NCBI GenBank assembly: GCA_943333015.1 | Contig: CALQRR010000082.1 | Coordinates: 1-7,036 of the forward strand | Reading direction: 5' to 3' | DNA: 7,036 nt | Source of the DNA: Chitinophaga pinensis | GTDB taxonomy: Bacteria > Bacteroidota > Bacteroidia > M30B66 | In this document: piece after piece, positions 1 to 6,352 of the stretch | Position numbering within the stretch: position 1 is the first letter of the stretch | How the letters are laid out: every line of letters starts with the position of its first letter | Program-made: the position numbers and the translations under genes | Notes under the pieces: generated by a model | Seen by the model: the letters and a program-made list of their open reading frames with translations, nothing else | What the model was told of the DNA's origin: nothing | The model's database searches: none

Positions 1-1194
1 GATAAACTCACGGCCATTGATGTTCCGGGAGTGATGAATGCGATTATCAATGGAACACCTATTACATCCTATTTCAGACAGATCACCGATGCGGCATTTG
101 CCGTTACAGGTGGTCATTTGGAGAAAATATACGATACATTTTACCTCGTGGGCGGACAGAAGTTTGATGGGCGGTATAACCCGATGAACAATCCGACCTT
201 TACACAGGAATACACCAATCAAATCCGGAAATTCACTATTACAGACGATGGAACGAACGTGACAGTAAACCATTTACCATCGTTCACTGATGCTACAAAT
301 TTGCACCGCAGAGATTACAATGTTACGAATCAGATTATGCCCAACGGGGAAGAAGGGTTGACAGCATTTTCGGGTGTGTTTCAGGCATCGATTGATCTAC
401 CATATTTAAATTGCGTGAATATTGACAGCAGCGGATATGCGGTAAACAACAATTTTTCTCAGTATTACAATCATTACCATTGCGCGAATTTGCCGGTATA
501 CGATGCGGCGAATAACGAAATGCATACTTTTTTCTTTGGCGGAATTGCTCAATATTATGATAGCTCTGGCATCTTGACGCAGGACAACAATGTTCCGTTT
601 GTAAAAACCATAGCGCGCATTACTCGGGATGCAACCGGAGAAATGACGGAATATAAATTACCGGTAGAAATGCCTGCATTGCTTGGCGCTGGGTCTGAAT
701 TTATTCCTAATCCCGCATTGGATGTATACCCGAACGGTGTACTAAAACTCAACTCCATGACGGCCGACACGACGTTAGCAGGGTATATTTTTGGAGGAAT
801 TAGCAGCACCGCAGCCAATATATTTTTCTCAAACACGGGCACACAAAGCAGTGCTAGTGATCAATTGTTTAAGGTGTCGTTTGTTAAAGAAACTGCGAAT
901 GTTATAGCACAGGTGAATGCTCAAAGTACTGGAAAACTCAAGTTGCAGGTATATCCCAATCCCAATAATGGCCAAATACACGTCTGGTTTTTCATGGAAA
1001 AAAATGGACCGGTTGAGATAAGTATTACAGACAATTCCGGTAAACTGCTTAAACGTGATATCCGTAAAAACATGAAATCGGGCGATCAACAATTAAAGTA
1101 TACCCTCTCAAACAATGAGCTCAACGGCATTTATTATGTCACCGTCAAAACCACAACAGAATCGGTAGTCCAAAAGATTGTGTTGGATCGTTGA
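1..1194 (+). CDS. Secreted kelch-like protein with type IX secretion (Por) C-terminal sorting domain, 5'-truncated
   Basis: The frame is open from base 1, so the GTG/ATG near 31-36 is probably internal and the true start and signal peptide lie outside the window. The last ~88 codons (from about 930) form a type A type IX sorting domain: YPNPNNG at 952-972, a beta-rich middle, then GIYYVTVKT and a basic QKIVLDR end. In this family the tail guides export across the outer membrane by the SprA/Por machinery and is usually cleaved by the PorU sortase. The passenger has hydrophobic-Gly-Gly strands typical of kelch blades: FAVTGG, FYLVGG (139-156), HTFFFGG (523-543) and GYIFGG (about 781-798), separated by Asn/Tyr/Asp-rich loops. 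A cell-surface or secreted beta-propeller is therefore likely, probably for binding; no catalytic motif is visible. Stop is TGA at 1192-1194. The sorting tail is confident, the propeller fold moderate, the ligand unknown. Confidence 0.85.
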   Translation, partial: DKLTAIDVPGVMNAIINGTPITSYFRQITDAAFAVTGGHLEKIYDTFYLVGGQKFDGRYNPMNNPTFTQEYTNQIRKFTITDDGTNVTVNHLPSFTDATNLHRRDYNVTNQIMPNGEEGLTAFSGVFQASIDLPYLNCVNIDSSGYAVNNNFSQYYNHYHCANLPVYDAANNEMHTFFFGGIAQYYDSSGILTQDNNVPFVKTIARITRDATGEMTEYKLPVEMPALLGAGSEFIPNPALDVYPNGVLKLNSMTADTTLAGYIFGGISSTAANIFFSNTGTQSSASDQLFKVSFVKETANVIAQVNAQSTGKLKLQVYPNPNNGQIHVWFFMEKNGPVEISITDNSGKLLKRDIRKNMKSGDQQLKYTLSNNELNGIYYVTVKTTTESVVQKIVLDR

Positions 1195-1526
1195 AGATAA
1201 GAACAGGTCATTTCTACATCCATAAGAACACCTCTTTATTCGAATTCAAGAACTGTAATACGCATTTGATATAGGCGTTAGGGGCGCTATGCAATAATGT
1301 CCCTTTACAAAGAGTTTTACACGCATATTAACAACTACATAACCTAATCGTGGTTGCGCAGATTGTGTGTGAGAAATAATCTCTAGGAGTAAACGAATAC
1401 TCTTTTTCAAAGGGTCCTTTCCTGTTTAAATCAATGGCATTTCAACTACTTTTAAGTTAGATACGATCGAAAGTTCCGCAGCAAAACAGGAATCAAAAAT
1501 GGAACTGACGTTGAAATGGCAAAAAA
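1195..1526. other. 332-base intergenic region, no convincing gene
   Basis: Every frame is broken by frequent stops. A weak bulged hairpin lies at 1271-1290 (ATAG-CG pairing with CG-CTAT, one bulged G, 7-base loop) without a following T-run, so it is a poor terminator. The 9-base word ATAAGAACA occurs at 1197-1205 and 1222-1230, probably by chance. TAAGTTAG at 1453-1460 is one base off the Bacteroidota -7 element TAnnTTTG, but no TTTG lies at the expected 19-21 base spacing upstream, so I do not call a promoter. No tRNA, small RNA or riboswitch fold is apparent. The last part (1430-1526) contains the open frame described separately. Confidence 0.6.
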
Positions 1527-1561
1527 ATGACAACGACATTCATCATCATTTTTTTATGTAG
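1430..1561 (+). other. Short open frame overlapping the transporter start; possible gene relic or missed N-terminus
   Basis: After a TAA at 1427-1429, the frame starting at 1430 stays open for 43 codons to TAG at 1559-1561 and overlaps the transporter start in a different frame. Its only early ATG is at 1499, giving a 20-residue peptide beginning MELTLKWQKND. The part from about 1445 to 1530 reads like protein (TTFKLDTIESSAAKQESK, then MELTLKWQ). It resembles the transporter's own tail segment LETKLKWQNAN. It might be a relic of a duplicated tail, a leader peptide, or an N-terminal extension separated from the main frame by an indel in the A7 run at 1521-1527. It may also mean nothing; I do not call it a gene. 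Confidence 0.2.
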
Positions 1562-2561
1562 TTTTTTAGCATTCTCTATTAGTGCCATTTGCGGTGGTGG
1601 TGCAGGTTTAATGCTTATTCCTATACTTGGGCAATTATTACCAGTTAGTCAGGTTCCAGCGGCACTTTCAATTGGCACATTTACCAGCTCCGCTTCACGA
1701 TTGATTGTTTTCAGAAAGAATATCCGCTGGCATATTGTGAAATATTTCGTACCGGCAGCTTTACCGGCGGTTTGGCTAGGTGCCTGGTTGCTCAAATTCG
1801 TCGATCCTGTATATCTGGAAATCGCGATTGGGATTTTCTTAATTAGTAATTTGATGTTTCTTTTTCAAAAACCAAAAGAAATAAATAAACCTGAAAAGCC
1901 ATCCAATTTTATATTGACACTCATCGGGTTTTCCGCTGGCTTTTTATCCGGTTTAACAGGTGCCGTAGGTTTACTTTTTAATCGGTTTTATTTACGATAC
2001 GGCCTTTCAAAAGAGGAGATTATTGCGACACGCGCGGCGAACGAAATTATACTTCATCTAGTAAAACTCGTCTTGTACACCTTATTCGGATTGGTGTCGA
2101 TGCATGTTGTTTCGATAGGAATTGTCATAGCTGTTTCGGCAGTCCTGTCGACGTGGGCAATGAAATGGGTTTTACCTAAACTCAGCGAAACGTCATTTAA
2201 GAAGATTGGTTATTTAGCGATGGTTATCTCGGGTTTTGTGATGCTGTCGCAATCGGCTACAGGTATTTTGGCCGCTAACAATGGAACAATCTACACGGAT
2301 CAAAAAGACAAAGGTTTAGAAACGAAACTAAAATGGCAAAATGCCAATTATGCCCTTGAATTTACATACGATGAAGGGTTTGAATTTGAGCAAGTAATTC
2401 CGTTATCGGAACTCACTCCTGAGCAACAATTATATGTTGAAAGCCGGAAACAACATGCCGATAAAATTGTGATTGAAGCTGTAAATGGAATTGGTTCTAA
2501 ATCCTATGAAGCCTATTATTTTGAAAACAATAAACTTCTAAATAAAATAGACTTTGATTGA
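1527..2561 (+). CDS. TSUP (TauE/SafE) family membrane transporter with an extra soluble C-terminal tail
   Basis: The protein has 344 residues. About eight hydrophobic segments fill residues 1-250. The two TSUP half-motifs are visible: the Gly-rich GGGAGLMLIPIL at 23-34 ending the first helix, and GFLSGLTGAVGLLF at 138-151 starting the second half, followed by the amphipathic YGLSKEEIIATRAANE. Known TSUP members export sulfite, sulfoacetate or other small anions; the substrate here cannot be read from sequence. Most family members end soon after the last helix, but this one continues for ~94 residues (251-344) with a soluble, acidic, Tyr-rich tail (LTPEQQLYVESRKQ, then KSYEAYYF...KIDFD) that vaguely recalls PepSY-like domains. 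The ATG at 1527 is the earliest possible start, because an in-frame TGA lies at 1512-1514. No ribosome-binding site is seen; the start follows an A-run. It is convergent with dxr and looks monocistronic. Confidence 0.88.
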   Translation: MTTTFIIIFLCSFLAFSISAICGGGAGLMLIPILGQLLPVSQVPAALSIGTFTSSASRLIVFRKNIRWHIVKYFVPAALPAVWLGAWLLKFVDPVYLEIAIGIFLISNLMFLFQKPKEINKPEKPSNFILTLIGFSAGFLSGLTGAVGLLFNRFYLRYGLSKEEIIATRAANEIILHLVKLVLYTLFGLVSMHVVSIGIVIAVSAVLSTWAMKWVLPKLSETSFKKIGYLAMVISGFVMLSQSATGILAANNGTIYTDQKDKGLETKLKWQNANYALEFTYDEGFEFEQVIPLSELTPEQQLYVESRKQHADKIVIEAVNGIGSKSYEAYYFENNKLLNKIDFD

Positions 2562-2581
2562 TCGTTCATTCTAATTTCAAA

Positions 2582-2605
2582 AACCGGCTTTTTTTTAAGC
2601 TGGTT
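2582..2605. terminator. Bidirectional rho-independent terminator-like hairpin between convergent genes
   Basis: AACCGGCTT (2582-2590) pairs with AAGCTGGTT (2597-2605) in a nine-base-pair stem with one G-U pair and a loop of six T's. It lies 20 bases after the transporter stop and 19 bases after the dxr stop. Read on the minus strand, the stem ends in GGTTTTTG, a short T-run; on the plus strand it is followed only by GCTTT. It should therefore serve dxr better, while probably acting on both transcripts. Confidence 0.7.
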
Positions 2606-2624
2606 GCTTTGAATCAAGGCTGGA

Positions 2625-3776
2625 TTACGATAGAAACGCCTGAGCAATACGTCGTGCTTCCTGATCGGTTTTTACGTATTCCTCGTATGTAGGTTTGGCT
2701 GTCCAGGCAACCGTTTGCATGCAGTGATCCAACAAATCACTCATGGCTAAAAAGCCAATTTGATCCTTCAGAAAAGCAGCAACGGCGACTTCGTTTGCAG
2801 CATTTAAAATACAGGGCATTGAACCGCCTTTTTTCATGGCTTCGAAAGCAAGGTCCAAATTGCGGAATGTTTCTCGGTCAGGTTGTTCGAAACTCAATGT
2901 TGGATAATTCAAGAAATTAAAACGGGGGAAATCGCTTTTCATACGCTTCGGGTAGCCCAATGCATACTGAATAGGCAGTTTCATATCGGGCAATCCCATT
3001 TGAGCCTTCATCGAACCATCCTGAAACTGAACAATGCTGTGAATGATGGATTGCGGATGAACAATCACATCAATTTGATCGGCCTGAAGATTGAATAACC
3101 AACGTGCCTCGATCACTTCCAGCCCTTTGTTCATCAGGCTTGCAGAGTCAATGGTGATCTTTGCCCCCATGGTCCAATTGGGATGCTTCAATGCCTGTGC
3201 TTTGGTCGCTGTCGCGAGAAATTCGCGGTCTTTCCCTCGAAATGGTCCACCCGAAGCGGTGAGGTAAATTTTCTCCACCGGATTTTCCCATTCTCCCGCC
3301 AAGCATTGAAAAATAGCCGAATGTTCCGAATCAACAGGATAGATATTCACGCCATGTTGCTTGGCCAAAGCCGTCACCAGTTCACCGGCCACAACAAGTG
3401 TTTCCTTGTTTGCCAAAGCGATGTGTTTTCCGGCACGAATGGCTGCCAACGTAGGACGCAACCCGGCATAGCCAACACATGCCGTGAGCACCACCTGCGT
3501 ACTTTCCTGCTCCATCATCTGCACAATGGCATCGGCACCACAATACACTTTTACGGGGAAATTCTCCAGAGCAGATCGCACCTGATCATACAAATCCTCA
3601 TTTCCGATCACGACCGTACCCGGCAAAAATTCAACGGCCTGCTCAATGAGCAAATCCGCATTGGAATGAGCTGTGAGGCAATCGATTTCAAACACACCGG
3701 GATGCGCACGCACCACATCAAGCGCTTGCGTGCCAATAGAACCTGTAGAACCGAGTATACTGATGTGTTTCTTCAC
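2625..3776 (-). CDS. dxr: 1-deoxy-D-xylulose 5-phosphate reductoisomerase
   Basis: Dxr (IspC) converts 1-deoxy-D-xylulose 5-phosphate to 2-C-methyl-D-erythritol 4-phosphate using NADPH and a divalent metal. This is the committed step of the MEP route to isoprenoids, in the cytoplasm, and the target of fosmidomycin. The 383 residues are a normal length. The NADPH loop GSTGSIG lies at 9-15, and LANKETLVVAGE at 121-132. The metal ligands are D149 and E151 in PVDSEHSAIFQ, with E220 in SLMNKGLE. The substrate loop HPNWTMGAKITIDSAS is at 198-213, and HPQSIIHSIVQF at 240-251. All expected active-site residues are present. The start is GTG (3774-3776): an in-frame TAA lies only three codons upstream, and the nucleotide loop begins eight residues in, so no ATG could serve. 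In many bacteria rseP or other envelope and lipid genes lie beside dxr; here it stands alone, convergent with a transporter and divergent from a receptor. Confidence 0.98.
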   Translation of the reverse strand: MKKHISILGSTGSIGTQALDVVRAHPGVFEIDCLTAHSNADLLIEQAVEFLPGTVVIGNEDLYDQVRSALENFPVKVYCGADAIVQMMEQESTQVVLTACVGYAGLRPTLAAIRAGKHIALANKETLVVAGELVTALAKQHGVNIYPVDSEHSAIFQCLAGEWENPVEKIYLTASGGPFRGKDREFLATATKAQALKHPNWTMGAKITIDSASLMNKGLEVIEARWLFNLQADQIDVIVHPQSIIHSIVQFQDGSMKAQMGLPDMKLPIQYALGYPKRMKSDFPRFNFLNYPTLSFEQPDRETFRNLDLAFEAMKKGGSMPCILNAANEVAVAAFLKDQIGFLAMSDLLDHCMQTVAWTAKPTYEEYVKTDQEARRIAQAFLS

Positions 3777-4018
3777 CTGAAATGCTTATTGCCACGAAGA
3801 ACGGAAAAATATATTAGCCCCCATGTAACTTTTCACCACACAGAGTATCACAGTACGGCAAATCCTTCTTCCCCTAAACACACGAATAACCTGTGAAGTT
3901 CGTTTGCTCTTCCGATTCTTGTTTTTTCCCTTGCATGCTGTGTTCAGACGCTTCGGGTAAATTAAACCACACATTTCTAATTGCTTATCGCATCTTCGCG
4001 CCCGTAAAATTTTAGTGC
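3777..4018. promoter_or_regulatory. Divergent intergenic region between dxr and the TonB-dependent receptor
   Basis: These 242 bases must hold promoters for both flanking genes. No strong match to the Bacteroidota consensus (TTTG, 19-21 bases, TAnnTTTG) is seen. For the receptor, TTG at 3981-3983 is followed 21 bases later by the perfect palindrome TAAAATTTTA (4005-4014), a weak -7 candidate that would give a nearly leaderless mRNA. For dxr, a TATATTTT element lies around 3808-3815 on the minus strand, without a good -33 partner. An 81-codon minus-strand frame crosses this region but has no recognisable features. Confidence 0.4.
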
Positions 4019-6352
4019 ATGCCTCACCCAATTCGTTACCTGATCCTTCTCGTTCTTACTTTTTCTGGATTCACCACATTACTTGCCCAGAATCTCAGCA
4101 TCAGCGGCACCATCACCGACAATAAATCGGGCGAACAACTAATCGGCGCCTTGATTACGGTAAAAGAGCTGCCCGGAACCGGCGTGGCCGCCAACAGTTA
4201 CGGGTACTATTCGCTGCAATTAAAACCCGGTTCATACACCATTGTGTACAGTTACCTTGGTTATTCTGCCCGAAATGAAATAGTCACATTGAGTGATAAA
4301 AACCTCAGCAAAAACATCGCACTCGAACAAGTGGGACGAGATATTAAAGAAGTTGAAATTAGTGGCGATCGCCCCGATGAAAACCTGACACGGGTGCAGA
4401 TGGGCGTTGAGAAACTGACGCCACGGGAAATAAAACAAATCCCCGTTTTATTTGGGGAACAGGATGTTTTGAAAACGCTGCAACTGTTACCCGGTGTGAA
4501 AGGTGCCGGTGAAGGAAATGCCGGATTTTATGTACGTGGTGGCGCTGCCGATCAAAATTTGATTTTACTGGACGAAGCGCCCGTATACAATGCGTCACAC
4601 CTACTCGGCTTTTTCTCCGTCTTTAATTCGGATGCGATCAAAGATGTGACGCTCTATAAAGGGAGCATGCCGGCAGAATTCGGCGGACGGATTGCGTCAG
4701 TGTTGGATGTGAAAATGAACGATGGAAATCAGAAGCGCTTCAACGCATTAGGCGGAATTGGACTGATTTCTTCGCGCTTAACCTTAGAAGCACCCTTGAA
4801 AAAAGACCGTAGTTCGCTCATTGTTTCTGGTCGGCGGACGTACGCGGATATGTTCTTAAAATTATCGAACAACGAGGACTTGAAAAATTCAACGCTCTAT
4901 TTCTACGACCTGAATGCCAAGTTCAATTATAAAATCAACGATAAGAACCGGGTGTTTTTGAGTGGATATTTCGGACGAGATAATTTCGGATTCTCGGATG
5001 TTTTTAAATTCAGCTGGGGAAATTCCACTGCTACTGCCCGTTGGAATCATTTGTTTTCGGACAAGCTGTTCTCTAACACATCGGCCATCTACAGCAATTA
5101 TGATTATCAAATTTCCATAACTGCAAGTGAAGACGAAGTCAATATCTCCTCCACCATTCGCGACATCAACCTTAAACAGGATTATCAGTATTTCCTCAAC
5201 AACCGGCACACGGTTAAATTCGGATGGAATTCGATTTATCACACGTTTCTACCTGGTAAAATCAATGGAACAGGAAGTCTGGAAAATGTGATATCGAATG
5301 AAAACCGGTATGCTTGGGAGAATGCGGTTTACGGTTCTGACGAGTGGAAAGTAAACGGCCAGCTGAGTTTGAGTTATGGGGTGCGCCTGAGTGAATTCAG
5401 TTACCTCGGGCCAGGAACCATTTACACCTATACCGCTGAAGGAGAAGTAGCAACAGAACGCGTGGCAAAGAGCGGAGAGCTCGTGAAGAACTACCTCAAC
5501 CCGGAGCCGCGTTTTAGTGCTAATTATCATGTGGATGACCGGCAGAGTGTGAAAGCCGGATATGCGCGCACGGTTCAGAACCTGCATTTACTTTCCAATA
5601 CTACATCCGGCAACCCGACCGACGTGTGGGTGCCAAGTTCGAACAACATACAACCCGAACTCTGTGATCAGTATTCGTTGGGATATTTCCGGAATCTAAA
5701 AAGTAATATGTATGAATTTTCGGCGGAGACCTATTACAAATGGATGCAGAACCAAATTGACTACCGCAATGGTGCCGAATTGACATTCAACCAAAAAGTG
5801 GAAGGCGAACTGGTATACGGCGTTGGACGCGCCTATGGACTCGAATTACTATTGCGCAAAAAAACCGGAAAGTTCACCGGATGGATTGGGTATACCTTGT
5901 CGCGCACAGAACGCAAATTTGAAGAGATCAACGAAGGAAAGTACTTTGCTGCCCGTCAGGATCGTACCCACGACATCTCCATTGTTGGAATGTACAGCAT
6001 CAACACCAAGCTTTCTGTTTCGGCCAATTGGGTGTATTATACCGGCAATGCGGTAACGTTTCCGAGCGGAAAATATCAGGTGGATGGCCAAACGGTAAAC
6101 TATTACACCGAACGCAATGGGTACCGCATGCCCGCGTATCACCGACTCGATTTAGGGCTTACCTGGTACCGTAAAAGCACTCCTACCTACGAATCGAACT
6201 GGAATTTCAGTGTGTACAATGCATACGCACGCCGAAATGCCTATACCATCAGCTTCCGCGACAGCGAAACCAATCCCGGCACAACCGAAGCGGTCAAACT
6301 TTCCCTTTTCCGCATCGTTCCTTCCATTACCTATAATTTCCATTTCAAATGA
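4019..6352 (+). CDS. TonB-dependent outer membrane receptor with carboxypeptidase-regulatory-like N-terminal domain
   Basis: The protein has 777 residues. A signal peptide covers 1-24 (hydrophobic LILLVLTFSGF, cleavage likely after LLAQ). Residues 25-105 form a carboxypeptidase-regulatory-like beta-sandwich (ISGTITDNKSGEQLIGALITV...GYYSLQLKPGSYTIVYSYLGY). The plug follows at about 135-235 (LKTLQLLPGV, GFYVRGGAADQNLILLDEAP, YKGSMPAEFGGRIASVLDV). The rest is a beta-barrel of ~530 residues ending in an aromatic-rich strand, SITYNFHFK. Such receptors import bound substrates across the outer membrane using TonB/ExbBD energy. It lacks the SusC-type length and NPLIVVDG-like plug motif, and no STN anti-sigma signalling domain is present. 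The next gene, a DUF4249-type lipoprotein, overlaps it by ATGA, so the two are probably translated together and work as a complex. The substrate is unknown. ATG at 4019 is chosen because it gives the signal peptide directly. Confidence 0.95.
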   Translation: MPHPIRYLILLVLTFSGFTTLLAQNLSISGTITDNKSGEQLIGALITVKELPGTGVAANSYGYYSLQLKPGSYTIVYSYLGYSARNEIVTLSDKNLSKNIALEQVGRDIKEVEISGDRPDENLTRVQMGVEKLTPREIKQIPVLFGEQDVLKTLQLLPGVKGAGEGNAGFYVRGGAADQNLILLDEAPVYNASHLLGFFSVFNSDAIKDVTLYKGSMPAEFGGRIASVLDVKMNDGNQKRFNALGGIGLISSRLTLEAPLKKDRSSLIVSGRRTYADMFLKLSNNEDLKNSTLYFYDLNAKFNYKINDKNRVFLSGYFGRDNFGFSDVFKFSWGNSTATARWNHLFSDKLFSNTSAIYSNYDYQISITASEDEVNISSTIRDINLKQDYQYFLNNRHTVKFGWNSIYHTFLPGKINGTGSLENVISNENRYAWENAVYGSDEWKVNGQLSLSYGVRLSEFSYLGPGTIYTYTAEGEVATERVAKSGELVKNYLNPEPRFSANYHVDDRQSVKAGYARTVQNLHLLSNTTSGNPTDVWVPSSNNIQPELCDQYSLGYFRNLKSNMYEFSAETYYKWMQNQIDYRNGAELTFNQKVEGELVYGVGRAYGLELLLRKKTGKFTGWIGYTLSRTERKFEEINEGKYFAARQDRTHDISIVGMYSINTKLSVSANWVYYTGNAVTFPSGKYQVDGQTVNYYTERNGYRMPAYHRLDLGLTWYRKSTPTYESNWNFSVYNAYARRNAYTISFRDSETNPGTTEAVKLSLFRIVPSITYNFHFK

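Noticed and set aside
1197..1230. Two copies of ATAAGAACA, 16 bases apart
   Set aside because: There are only two copies, nine bases long in AT-rich sequence; no third copy or mobile element boundary was found.
1271..1290. Hairpin as terminator for the first gene
   Set aside because: The stem has only six pairs with a bulge, lies 77 bases after the stop, and lacks a T-run.
3183..3896. 237-codon open frame on the plus strand, antisense to dxr and running past its start
   Set aside because: It mirrors dxr codons, has no recognisable domain, signal peptide or membrane segment, and is rich in Arg, His and Cys in the way typical of antisense shadows.
3786..4031. 81-codon minus-strand frame across the dxr-receptor intergenic region
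   Set aside because: It overlaps the receptor start, is very basic and Cys-rich without a motif, and occupies the space needed for two divergent promoters.
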